Assembly: GCA_030248135.1 (NCBI GenBank)
Contig: JASANC010004853.1
Location: 62,001-126,000 of the forward strand
DNA from: Theristus sp. LFF4_11
Lineage: Eukaryota > Nematoda > Chromadorea > Monhysterida > Xyalidae
Direction: 5' to 3'
Length of the DNA stretch: 64,000 nt
Made by a program: the position numbers and the translations under genes. Shown here piece after piece: positions 19,905 through 33,700 of the stretch. Under the pieces are notes generated by a model. It searched no databases, had not been told where the DNA came from, and was given only the letters and a program-made list of their open reading frames with translations. How positions within the stretch are numbered: the first letter of the stretch is position 1; every line of letters starts with the position of its first letter.

Positions 19905-22900
19905 TCATGTCGATATGCGATCGACTGCGTTCACTGTCGCCGTCGTCTTGGTCGCATCGCCGGTCGTCTTCGTCGCCGTGACGTTGTTGTTCAATTGTTG
20001 TTGTTGTTGTTTCTGCTGGGTTCGTGCGAGCTTGCCGAGCGGCATGTCAGCGGCGTGCGTGTGCCACTCCGGCAGATGGGCGTTCGCGCGCGCCTGCTCC
20101 TTGCACGGCGAGCGCGCCAGACGACGTCGCACCGTCGGCGGCAAACGACGACGCACGGTCCTGCGACGAAATGTGTGTGTGTTAGTTATGGGTGTACGGT
20201 AGGCACTCGGCTGTCGAACTGTGTCGACCTGGAGGGACACGCTAGGTTTTTTGGTTTCATGGACGACTCAAGTGTCATTCGTTTCATGAACGCTTGCGAA
20301 GGAAGCTGTTTAGGGCGCCAACGACAGAGCTCCGTGTTGCCGAGAGTTCTGCGTTGGTGCCCGAAGACGAGTCTTTTTAAAAGACATCATAATTGAATTC
20401 TCTATTTGAAGAAGAACATAAGCGTTCCGGTCAAACGGATCAACACTGTAAACTCATACAAAACTCAGTCATAAAATAAAGCAAGCAGCCGAGGAAAACG
20501 AAAAACTGAAATGTGTGCCATGCCAGCTTGCTGCTTGGCTGAGCCTCCTGCTCTTTCGACCAATCTTAAGCAACTTTAACCAAAATATGGGAGACGTGCA
20601 CGTAAAAAACCGAACCAAAACAAAAAAGAAATCAGCTCAAAGTCGCGCGCAAAACTAATAAGACGTTTAGCCGCATTGCTGTACAAAAAATACCACGACG
20701 ACGACCACAGCAACGGAACGAAAAACGGTTACACGCGCGAAATTGAATTGATTTCCGTTTTAAGGCCCGTTTATACTGACGTATGCTTGTACGGCACTGC
20801 ACGCCACGTGACGTCACGTCTTGTGTTTCAGCATACAACCGACGTTATGTATGTACAGAACGGCACGGCACGTTAGGTCTCTTGTTATTGCATACTGCGG
20901 TATGGAGACGTGCCTTTGACGTACGTCAGCATACGTCAATATGAACAGGCCTTCAGAGCCGCGTTTCATTTAATCTTGAACTCAGTGGCTGAACTAAAGT
21001 TTACAGCTTAACTAGTTTATACAAATCAACTGTCAGAACTCTTTTTCGCACGGAGTACGGTATCTCTGGGTCTCGACACGATCTCGCTTCTTGCAACCGT
21101 GTTGCCGTCACGGTTGCAAAACACAAAACGAAAGTTAATCAAGAGTAGCAAAGAAAACGTTATCGTCGTTTTCCCTTGGCGATCAACAACAAGGCTACAG
21201 CGAAACACCGTGTCGAGAGAGGTAAGGTGCATTCATGAAGCAGTATTTAGTGACCGCGTAGCTATGTTTTAACACAGCTATGCGTCAGTCAAATGCTACT
21301 TCATGAATGCACCTATATAGAGACCAGAGCAACGAACAATGACCTAACCAGCCGTATACCGTACTCCATGTCGCTGTTTCGCTAAAAAGCTACATTCGCG
21401 TTACGAGTGAGTGAGTGAGCGAGTGAGAGACGCACTTGGTGTTTCGGTCGGCCGCAAACGCGCAGTCCTCAGCGGTCTCGATCCACTGTCTGTACATGCG
21501 ATCAGTGTAGATCGGCTGCTGTGTGCCGCTGCTTGTGGTCGTGACCGCCGTGGTGGCACCCCGTGGCGAGCCAGTTCTGCTGGCTTGCTGCTGCTTTGCA
21601 CCGGCCGAACACACCGAGGCGACACCAGCGACACCAACCGACTCATTGCAGTGCTCCTGCGATGCGTTGTTGTTTGTTGTTGTTCGTTGGTTGTTGCTTA
21701 AAGCGGCACTCACGAAGCAGTAAGTTTGTGGCCGCGTCGCTGTGTTAAGCGGCATTCACGAAGCAGTATTTAAGGTGCATTCATGAAGCAGTATTTAAGG
21801 CGCATTCATGAAGCAGTATTTAGCGATGCGTAGCTGTGTCAAAAACATAGCTGCGCGGTCACTAAATACTGCTTCATTAATGCGCCTTTAGTGACCGCAT
21901 GGCTGTGCTGTAATATAGCTCTGCGTCCCTAAGCACAGATTCATGAATGCCCCTTTAGAAACGTAGCGACGCGGTCACGAAATACTACTTCTTGGTGTTT
22001 ATTATCTTTTGCGATTGCGACTCTCAATGCGCGCTTGGAATTAGAATCAGTGTCATGCTTGACGACGCGTGGCAATTTAAAATCGGTGAAGTGACCCTGG
22101 TCGATCATGCACGATCCGGTCACTCGGGCTCGGCCAACTCTAAACTACGCTGCATCAAGTATCCCTTTTAACGTTTGCAAATCTGCAAACGCATTGAGTC
22201 TCACAACCAAAACAAAAGATATCTAGATGATAAAAACCAACGTTCCAGAGCTGTTATTTCAGGTCGAATTGAAATTAACCAAATAATGGGTCACCTGATA
22301 AAAACTCGTGTGCACCAATGGAGTACGGTATCTACAGTGGTCGCTCTCAACACGATTTTACTGCAAGTGTTCCTGATCGTCAAGCCTTTTTTTGTTTATT
22401 TAATCAATCTTTTTGACGATCACGTTGGTGGAAGCAACAAGCAAGATCTTGTCGAGACCAATCAATAGTAGATACCGTAGTTCGTGGGCAAACGTAGGTA
22501 CTGCGTGTTTCTGGGTGAATGTTCAACAGCTGTTGGTTGTTTAGCAAGAGACAAATGTAAAAATTGAGAATGCGCTAAAGTACACGAGTGGTTCTACTCG
22601 ACACGATCTTACTTTGCTGCGCCTGCAGACGTCTCTGATCGTCAAAAATTTTAATTTTTGCAAAAATAATTTGTTTGATTTTTTTGTTCAGTCAGAAGTC
22701 TCAAAATTTCTTGACGATCAAAAGGGGTAATATCGTGTCGTGGTGACTCAATACAGTAACAGCAGTTTACCGAATATGGCTTCTATCTCGACACGATGTT
22801 TTTGAAAATTTCCGGATCGTCAATGAATGACCGGCAGGCAGAATTCTAGCAAGTGTAGAAGCGATCCTCACATGATTTACTCTAATTTAACGTTGATTTC

Positions 22901-24782
22901 ATGCAAGAAGTATAAAAAATTGTGGTCATGTCCATGACGAAATGAGAACGAGCTTCCGATTCGATAAGTCGATGGACTCATAAAAACACGGAAATATGAC
23001 GAAACAAAACAGTTTTCCCGTTCAAACAAGCCGCTGTTGATCTCATTTCAACACAAACATGATACAATAATGAAAAGATAACTCAACCCCTCTGAACATC
23101 TGAAGCCCTAGTCCTAAAGTCCTACAGTTCACCATATGATCTCATCTCAATCTAGTAGCACCGTCAAAAGCAAACACACAGGCACAAACACACCGCGATA
23201 TCACACTAGTGTGTGTGTGTGTGCCAGTGTGTTTGTTTGTGACGGTGCACGTGCAACATGTGACATGCTCAAAAAAGCGCAAAAGCTGAACGAAACATTG
23301 CTCACACGGTCTTCCAGCGACAAGCACGTTACCGAAACAAAAACAGCAAACCGCACTCAATCAAAAAAACCGCCCGCAGCCAAACGAAACCACCAACCAA
23401 TTTCGCGTGCTTCGCCGACGGCGGTTCATGATCGAGCCCGTTACTCGTGGGCGGCGGCGGTGCGGCGAGCGCACTGGACGCGGGTCGTTTCACTGCGGTC
23501 GTTGTCGTTGTCGTTGACGAGCCGCCGGTGGCGGCCGCCTGCGCGGTCTGCGTCAGACGGGCCAACAGCGCCGCCGGCAGCCGCCCGCCCTTGATGACCC
23601 GCGCGGCCGCGAGCAACTGCACCGGCGAGCACGACTGACAGTGCTGCTTGATGCACGTGTGGCTGATCAGCGCCGTCGGGCGACGGGCCGCCTTGCGCGC
23701 GTTGTAGATGGCGCGCGGTGCGAGTCTGCGTGTGGGTGTGTGCGACGTTGAGATTGGTGCTTTTGTTGCGTTTCGCAGAATACAGAGCCCGCGAAATAAA
23801 GAACGCATCGAATTGGAAAAAGATATATTCAGCCACAAATTGGTTTTTATGCCAACTAGCCCCAGTTCTCGTTCACAGTTCACTGATCATCCAATCGCCG
23901 CCCGCCCAAACCAAACAACCTGTACTCGGCTTTACTGATTTGTGGAATCAGCTGATTAATCAGCGATTAATGATTGATTAACCACAAATCAGCAGGCCAG
24001 GGTGACCACAGATCTGCCGCACCCACCGCCGCGCGATGCGTGTCAGCCAGGTTGTGTTCAGGAAGAATGCGGTGCGACTTTTGCCGGCGTTGTTCACCGG
24101 GTACGCCGCGTTCGCGCCGCCCATCGAAGCGCCGCGCTGGTTGCTCGACTGAAAACATTGCAAGCGAATCGTGGATGTCGTCTCGACACACTTCATGATT
24201 CGAGAGTGCCATTCGGTGTCGCCGCTTCACTTCACCATTCATGTTGAAGCTGAGCGGGCGCTTGAGCGTGCGCGTGCACGAATGCATGAATGCGTCTTTT
24301 GGACTTGCCAAAAAATTGTGAACCATCACCAGAGTCTCAGTGAGAAAGCCGCTGCGTTCCACTGGAAGTCGTCGAAAAACATCGCTCATGTGCTAGCCTG
24401 GCGTCAGGCCGCACAACGCGTATTGTACAGCAACAACAACACCAATCACCAAAATGTCACCACGGTCATCATCACGTCAATCACCAACCCGAAATCACCT
24501 GTATCGGGCGCACGATGCCCATCGGCAGGTCCTTGGTGCGTGCGTGCTGCGACGTCGACGACGCCGTCTGTTGCCCGCCCGTCTGCTGTTGCTGATGCGA
24601 GCTGATGTGCTGCTGTTGATGTGGTTGATGTTGCTGATGTGACTGCGCGTGCAGCGTGCCGGAGCTGCCTTGTACGAACGTCGTTTGCTGGGCGCCGGGC
24701 ATGATGCCCCTGGTGGCGTTCACGATGGTCAGATTGCCACCCGTCTGCGACATCGCGGACTGCGCCGTCTTGTCGTAGTGCT
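19905..24782 (-). CDS. MTA: MTA exons 12-16: Gln/Ser-rich C-terminal half
   Basis: Exon 12 is Gln/His-rich ([18 protein letters not shown]). Exons 13-14 carry the conserved [32 protein letters not shown] motif, the RBBP4/7-binding and nuclear-localisation region of MTAs. Exons 15-16 are species-specific: Ala/Thr/Pro-rich, then [17 protein letters not shown] (a duplicated TVRRRL unit) and a Gln/Asn tail to TGA at 19905-19907. Introns here hold the densest nest of family A, D and I elements. Confidence 0.87.
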
Positions 24783-27700
24783 CTGCAATCGATAGAGCCA
24801 CGAAGATATTTGGAAAAAAACAAACACACATACAGTCGAACTCTAAATTATAGGGAATCAGCTGATTGGTCGGTGGTCACGTGCATGCATGCCTGCTGTG
24901 CAAGCCAAACTCCGCCCCACACCAATGCCTGCACAGAAAGTATGCATCACGAGATCACCAACAACGACGCTGATTCCCTATAATTTAAAGTTCGTTCGAC
25001 TGTAAATGCGCTCACCCTTCAGCCAACCAACTAATACGCTGGTCGCTAGTTGGCTGCACTATCTCGCCTCTCGAGTGGGAAACTCAGTTGTACACCCAAC
25101 TTGTTTGTCGGTGTGTTTCCGTACCAACCATCAATCGTACCGGCCATCAAAGCATTTTGTGCACATATAACTTTCAGGTGAAATGCAGACAAGAACAATC
25201 ATCACCAAAAACAACAATCACGGAACACACAGGCAAGAAAAACCAGACCGTGTTCATGTTTCCGCTTCAGTCCGCCGTATTTCTTCCAGTACGCCCAGCA
25301 GTCGGTGCAGAGGCGCAACTGCAGATGCGGCGGGCCCCACGCGTACCAGTGCACGGACTTGTCCGCCTGTATGAGAGACCATAATCGTAGTAAAAAAAAC
25401 ATTTGCAAACAAACGTTACAACAACTTTTGACCACTTTTTAAAATTTCAGCTTCAATTACAACTACCAGAACATGAACGAAGTCGCGTCCTGTCCTGACC
25501 CAAATTTTTCAAAAAAACACTGTTTTTTCACCTGGCAGCTCTCGCACGCCCTCGTGCCATGGATCGGCTGGCCGGACGTGTTCGACGGTCCGACAATGTT
25601 CGGATTCGGCTTGTTGTAGTTTGGAATGTACACCTGGCAGAAAAGTGGACTGTTTGCGCATATCAAGTCGAATCCTATCTCATATGCAATTAATTAGCTG
25701 ATTGGTTGGTGACCATGTTTCCGATAGGCTTTCTTTGGCTTGCTTGCACTGAATGCATGAGTGCTCACCAACTTATCAGCTAATTGTATATGATACAAAA
25801 ATGGACTGCATGCATTTGTTCAAATATCCCAATCCACAGTTGTTTGGAATGCCCTGATGAACATGCAAATCACTATTAGCTGAGTTGACATACAGGATTT
25901 AGTTAATGACAATGATGTTTGCTTTTTAGCTCTCAATCTCGTCTCCGTCTTCAATCAAGCTGTCCATCACCGAACCGATTCAACTATAAAACAACGTACC
26001 TGTTTCAAACGCGACTCCGCCTCGATCGCTTTCGCTCGCTTCTGCTGCACGTAACGATCGGTCGTCTTCCACATGTAGTAGTACTCAACAATGTCCTTGA
26101 TGGACTTCCATGGAAGCTGGACAAACACGAGAACAAGGTCATTTTTACGAGAAATGTGAATGACTGAGCGGCATTCATGAAATAGTTTTTTTCAGATGCT
26201 CAGCTGATAAACAAGCTTTACTGCAATAAATAACATTGTTGCTACATGCAAAGCAATTCTGCTGGTTTCTTTTTGCATTCATGAAGAAACCAGTACTAGC
26301 GCTAGCGAGAACTAAAAAAAGTACGCCACCAAAAACCGACAACAACAACAGCACTCACAAAATCATGACGAATGTCGTTGAAGTCCTTGCCGTACTTCTC
26401 GAGCGCCTCTTCGAACAAATTCGCCTCGGCAGCCGACCACTCTTCCAGTTGGTCACTGAAAAAAACGAGAAAGAAAATTCCATGAAACCACATTTTCACG
26501 AATTCGATTCAAAATAGTTCAAAAGGAGCAAAATTTTGAAACCTGATTCAAAGAAAAAAACGCGACCGACCGGCAGAGAATCGGCCCACCAAGGCTGACC
26601 GTATGATGCCCGGTCGACTTTTCGCTTTCGAGCGGATAATGTTGCCTGGACGGCGGTGGCACCAGGAATTTCATGGCCTGAACGCAAAAAAATACACTGT
26701 GTGATTTGATTCTTAGTTAGTTTGCGTTGGTTTCTAAGCCCGATAAATCACTTAGAATCTGAATTCGAAGAGAATCCGGTTGCGTTGAGAACGAAAACGC
26801 AGCGAATTCTGACAGTCCCTTTGTGTTTGTGACCGTACTACGGTGCAAGAACACTGTTCCTTGTCACCCTCGTGGCCTGGGTGGTAGTGCGTTAGACTGT
26901 TGTCTGTGCGTTCGGGGGATCGAGCCCCGCCGAGGGGTGTATAGGTACATAAGGACACCGAAAACTCGATGGGCGCCCTAACAAAAACATCCCTAACAAC
27001 AATAACGACCGTGCATGGTCTCAGACAAAGACTCTGATGCACAGACAGTGAGCAAGCCCGCGCGCACCTGTCCCAGATCGTAGTTGGCGTGGTGCAACAG
27101 TGACATTGCGTGCAACAACGTGACGTCGCGCGACGCCGCCGCCGCCGTCATGTGCAGCGACGGTAGTTTCACGGAGCTGCTCGTGTCCAGCGCACGACTG
27201 AACGTGCCGACCGCTCTGCAAGATCGTTCCAAAACACTCAGAAGATTCTTTCGAAACTGTTTGAAGACGCCCAACAGAATCGTTCTAAAACTGCATAAGC
27301 AGGTAACAAATGGCACTGTTTTGCGATCTGACCGTAAACAGTCTCTTTAGGTCAGCTCAGCAGTTTAGTCGCTTTTGATAGTTAGTTTTTGATACTTTTA
27401 ATTTAGTTTCTCCAAACGCTACTATCTGATACTTCACCACTTCACCACTTGAGCGTGATTTTGGTTCCCACTGAGAACTATAGTTGCTTCATGAAAAGCC
27501 AGTACAAGAGGGGCGACCCCGGTGACTCCTCCAATGGTGTTTGCGTGCTCTTTTCCAAATCACGAACGTATCAAGCGGACGAACCGCGCAACAATCAGGA
27601 ACTGATCGATGTCGCGGTCGGTCAGCGAATGATGCGGATGAAAGACGAGCGTGTCGAGTTTCTCGTTGCCTCGATCGTTCTCCTTGCAGTCGTCCGACAA

Positions 27701-30700
27701 CAAACCGGGCGCGCTCGCCTGGTACTTGTCGCCGACGCGAATCTCGCCCTTGTCCGCCAGCAGCGTCTTCTGCGTCGGATCGTAGACGAGCGAGTAGAAG
27801 AACATGTCCTGTGTGTTTTTAGCAGAATTTTGATGAATTTTTTCAGTGCACTCTATTATTACCACACAGTAATGTTGCAGAGTGACAAGCGCGCACCCAA
27901 ACAGTACCGCGTGTGTCAGCGCATGTGTGCCGTATGGTGCATGGTGTGCTTGTAATTGTGCAACATTACCGTGTTTATAATTAATTACACTGTCTTCAGA
28001 CTAGAACATTTAACGTGTTCACTCAAAACCGCGACATTGTAAAAATATCAATGTTGGAACGTTCTCAGAAACTAGAAATCATCGCGCTGGTGGCATACAC
28101 AGTACCATGCCGTATGCAATGACGATGCGACATCGCATTTCATGCAACGAGCCCATATCCACCCACTGTTTCAGAGCCAACTGAAACGATATACTGTTCA
28201 GTTCGTCCGGGACTGTTGCTCATTGATTCAACAGCCAATCAGCGCATTCCCTCGCGAACCAGCCACTGCATCGCTCCAACCCCGTCACCGACCTCGCGAT
28301 CGTGATACTGCGCCGGCGTCTCCATCTCGTTCAGCAGCGTCACGGAGCACTTGCCGCGGATGTGCGTCGCCGGCAGCGTTTCGATCTGCCGCGACAGGAA
28401 CACCTCGCGATGACGGAGCTGGTGTTTCGCCTGGTCGGCCAGCTTCTCGGCGCCCGACGGCAGGCCACCGTGGAATGGGCGGGGCGGCTTCTTTGGCGCG
28501 GGAGGTCGGCGGTCTTTCGTCTCTGCCTCCGTGCCGTCCATGGCGGCGACCGCGTTGTCCGTTTCGGTGTGCACCTCTGATTTCAGTTCTCTCTCCGTCG
28601 CGTCGCCGTCGAGTTTCGTTCTCTCGGTCGAGCTCGTCTCGTCTTTTTCGACGCCACCAGTGGCCGGTTTTTCGGTCGTGTCCATCGCGTCCGCATCATC
28701 GACGTCGTCGTTCGCGATAGGCGCTTTCGTTTCAACACCGTCGTTTTCCTCCGCAACTGTTGTTGTTGCCGTTGTCGGTGCTGTTGTTGTTGTTGTTGTT
28801 CCGTTCTGCTGCGGCTCCGACGACGACGGCGGCGACGGCGGCTTCGCGTGCGGCGGCGTTTTCGATGACGACGTTTCAGCGTCCTCGTCATCCTTAGTCG
28901 GCTCCGACTTTGGCGGCGGCGGTGGTGATGTTGTGGTTGTGGATGACGGCTTTTCGGTGACGACGTCATTATTATTGGTGTTCGGGTTGTTCGAGTTGCT
29001 ACTGCTACTGCTACTGCTGCTGCTGTTCGTGTGTTCGGACGTGGACGCCTCGGCGACCGGCGGCGTTGAGCGAGCGCATTCGCCGTTCGACACAGGCACG
29101 TCTGCAGAAATTGTAACCAATGCGGGTTTTGTTTTCAAAACGCTCTTGCAATTGAAACTCAAAAATATCCTCGTGACACCTAAACTCAAATTTTTAGGTG
29201 TCTTGCAAAAAAAATTTAGGTGTCCCCAAAAACAAGCTGCCGCAAATTGTGAAAAATGGTCGTGAAAATGCATTTGCCGTTAGAATTTTTTTGGTGTCTT
29301 CTGACACCTAAATCAAAAATCTCAAGTGTCATGTGGAATTTTTGAACGTGTCGCACCGAAATGACGTTATTTGCTCCGAAAAACACACGTTTGTCATGCA
29401 CAGCACACCAGAATTTCGGTCTTGTTCATCTGATTTTTTCACTTAGTGGGATAACGGAAACCGAAAAGTTGCTTGTCACCGAAACGCAACCGAAACGCAT
29501 GTTCTCGAGCACAGGACGTGTCAAATGTTCGATTTTTAGCCAAGCCCAAGAATGAAGATTTGCCAATATGTCAAGAATGTAATGAAGAATGAATATGTCA
29601 AGGTTGTCAAATAAAAATCATGTCAGACTTTTGTTTCCTCAATTTTCATGACATTATTCACATAAAATACCGAAAATTGCACCCAGCCGCATCACGACCC
29701 ATTCCATGTAAAACCAATTGATGTTCGTACATTAGCCGTCACGTGTTTTGCTTGGTGCTTGTACACAATCTTCCATTCCAGTTTTATCAAGTTGGTCCCT
29801 CAAAAAAACGTTGTTGTGTATTCATAAAACAGTTAACCAACCAGTGAAGCAAACTTTTAGTCGTCCAACACACGAAAAAATCTCTCTCACACACACACAT
29901 GTAGCCAACAAAACCTAACACTAATGCGATATTAGAGAGATACTTGAAAAAAGATCTTATGTCACGACAGAAAGTCACAAGTCGCGTCTCTTCGTTGCCA
30001 ATTGTGCACCATGTTCATGCCTGTCAAAGGTCACTTGACTGCCAGTATTCTGGCATGTTCTCAACTTCTAAATCAGTCAATCAATACAATGGCTCCACTA
30101 AGCAAATTAGTTCCACGTTATGCACTACTGTATCGGTTACGGTGATATACAACAACACGATGATTAGTCGTTTGTCACATTGCGTTTGCTGATTGGTTGA
30201 CGACTAATGCGACTTGGTCTGGCAACTTTTGCAAGGACCGAAAATCAGACCACGTCCCATTGGTCGTCAGCCAATCAACAACGCAACACAGTCGTTAGCC
30301 CACAGCTTCGAACAGTCGAAAGCTTGATGTGAGATATTTCACTCCGTGCAAACCAAATCGGTCATTTCCAGTGATACGGTCCCCCTTATATTATTGTGCG
30401 GAAATTTGCTTCGACTAAACTAAAAAGTACATAATAAATATCTATTGAACAGAGACCTAAACAACAGAGACAAGACCAACCAAACCGCCCAACAACACAA
30501 CAAGCGTGCGCACATATACGTGCGCATAACGCGCACAAATCAAACAGCAACAGAAATTGTTTTTTTGTTTTGAATTTTCAAAATTGTTTTGAAAGTCCTT
30601 TCTGCTCATACACGGATTACCAAACAACTATCTCAAAAGTCATCGCCAACTGGAATACATTGTATCTGACTATTTGAAAAACACGTCACAACCAAAAACT

Positions 30701-33700
30701 GTACTTTTAGAATAAAATGTGGATACACGCAACTTTCGCAACAGAACGCAATGCTTTTTTCAACAAAACTTCTTTTTCGAACTTTTTTTCAACGATAGTC
30801 AAAGTCGGTGCGCAGTTAAATAATGCAGCTTGGCTGCAACTAGCATGGCACAAACATAGAATTTCTCCACTAATTTTCAACATGTTCTATCGATTTTTCA
30901 GCTCCTACAACGCAGGTTGGAGCGTTTCATCATTTACATTTACCGAGTGAGAACTTTCGTTCCGTGCGCCCTGTGAGTTACCCGACTGAGAGCAGATGAA
31001 TTTGTGAGCCGCCGAAAAATGAATTGTTTTATATTTCGACTTCGTCGCGGTTTTTTTGGGTTGTCGTCGTTTCGGGAACCGTTTTATTAAAAGCATAACA
31101 AATAGCTGGTGGTGATATGGTGTGAATTTACAATGCTGAATCTTTACTTGGTGCAGTGTTGAAAGATGCAAAAACAGTTTGTAACTGGTGAATGCAAATG
31201 TTTGTTGGTCATGTTTAAAAACTCGATGAATGCAATTTCAAGCAAACTTTGAAGGTCACAACAACTCACAAAAGCCCAACAGATAGAAACAACGCCAAGT
31301 GGTTTTCTGCAAACACAATTACAATCCGGAGGCTGATTTTCTTTCGTGCTTTTCGTGCTCAAATTTTTACAAGTCCCCCGCAATTTTCCGGATATTGCTC
31401 CACTGCATATGATAAACGAAATTCGTTCAAGCATATTTTCCGTTGTCCATGCATGAGTAATTTGAATCAGACGTCAGTCTTGAGTGGCAAAAAAATCCCC
31501 TGCTTTTCCCATTTTCTTTAGCTCTGCCATCTGAGATGATGGATATTTTGAACTGCATCATGTTCATGAAGCCGTTTTGTCGCTAAACAAAACGGATTTC
31601 ATAATTGTCGATTGAAAACCTCAACAATGGTCAGATTTCTCAATCAGTCGCATCAACCGAGTCAGCCAAAAGTTTTTTAGCCCGGCCATTCACTCAAGCT
31701 CATGTCAGCAAATTTCTCCGAAAAAAGTAATCTTATCATCTTTTACGACCATAAGACAACGTTGCCATCATCGCTGCGACAACAATAAAAAAACAGGCAC
31801 AAACTAAAATAATCAATCACACACAAAAACACATCACAGCATGTATTATAATGCATCAACCGAGCCTAACAACCGAAAACCACCGCCGCCCAATCCAGTA
31901 CACGGGGCGAACACAGGGTGGCGCGCTACTTCGCCACCACAGCACACGGGTGTGCGAGCAAGAGAGACAGAGAAAAAAACGAGAAATTTTTTCAGTTGAT
32001 CATCAGTCGAAAGAGCGAACGAGCGAGCCTGATGAGAGACGGGTAGTGCGGCCGGAGGAAACTGGACCGGAGCAGCGCGGCAGAGACGGGACGGACAGGG
32101 AGACAGGCCAGAAGAGTTTGGGGCTGGTTGGTTGGTTGACGATGCACGGGCCGGAGAACAGTGCAAAATGCAACCGCTGCGCACGTGCGCGTGTGTGTGT
32201 GCTGCTGTATGTGCAGTCGGAATGCTGCAATATGCCTCGCGTTCTCGGACCCACACAAACGCACACACACACACACGACACGCACATACACACATTTCAC
32301 TGACATAATAGCAAACGGTACACGACACCCACAATAACCACACCACAACTGTCCAATCTCTGAAACACTTAGCTCTGGCGTTTTTTCTTTCGCCCGGATA
32401 TCTGACGGCCGCGATTTTAATGACTTTTGACGAGAATAATGGCGAAGTGGCTTATGTTTCGGGCTACATGCAGCTTTCTTAGGACATGCTGGATCTGGAA
32501 GGATGACGTGACGTGTCACGAGCCAAGCACAAAACCAAGAATGACTTTTGACGAGAATAATGGCGAAGTGGCTTATGTTTCGGGCTACATGCAGCTTTCT
32601 TAGGACATGCTGGATCTGGAAGGATGACGTGACGTGTCACGAGCCAAGCACAAAACCAAGCACACGCCAATGTCTCATAACGAAAAAATGATCGACTGGC
32701 AAAACACACGACAAAAAACACGCGAAAGTACGGACAACGTGTCACACTTACACATCATTCTTTAGCGGTTTCATCATCAATGTATTTATTTGCAAAGTTA
32801 CAATTTCACCTCTAATTCGATGGTGGATTTATTTTCGAATTGCTTACCCCGCAATTCACGACTATTTGGTACAAACGAATTGATTTTCTGAACTAAAAAT
32901 AGTTTCGAATTGTTGTTCGCTCTGTGATCATCTTTGTTTGTCCCAGAACAAAACATTCGTTCGGGACGCTTATTCAAGTGGAAACAACATTATTAACATC
33001 AACTTGTCACAGCGCCGAAGTTTGGTGAGCAAAAAATGTCAGAAAATAACGCCATGTAAATTTTTTAGAATGTTTCACCTTCACGTTCGAAACTTTACCT
33101 TCCACACATCCTAAAAAAACACGGTGAAACAACATTCCTGTGCTCCAGGAAGCAAATCGTCTCAGAGTTCCAAAAAGACGTTGCATTACTTTTTTGGAAG
33201 TTTAAATAAAATAATAAAACAATAAAAGTTTTACAACTCCCGAGCCAGCATTTCTTTGAGCATGCAATCAGAATTTCGTGGCCCCAGACGCCATTGTGGA
33301 TGGAACCTTACTACAGCTCATTCACATGCCCAGACAAGAGTTCAATGGCACGTTTGTTGACAGCATCAATTGAAAGTTGAATGTGAAAACAGACAACAAT
33401 GTTTGGCATAAAAACTTAATGCTTGAACATTGAACTTTCTTTGGTTTGGCCGAAACATCCAATTACAAATGGATAATTCAAATATTATTTCTCTCCTTGG
33501 GTGCTTAAGGCAAAGACTTTAACAGAGAAATCATATTGCTCCAATTCATTAAAAACCATGTTTTGGTCAAACGGTGTTACATCTATTTATGCACTTTAAA
33601 CAACCAGAAAATGATTGTTTTGCAGATGCAACTGTGCGACATTCACAAAAAAACGGTTCTGGGTAAAACCCCAAGAGATGGTCCGGTCAAACAACCGTGT

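Noticed and set aside
26857..27000. Possible tRNA gene
   Set aside because: Has box A and B but no complete acceptor stem or cloverleaf, and a repeated non-tRNA body; better explained as a SINE.
31846..32519. Overlapping long open frames (150-175 aa) on several frames
   Set aside because: Derived from CA repeats and skewed composition inside the large MTA intron; all frames open together and none is protein-like.
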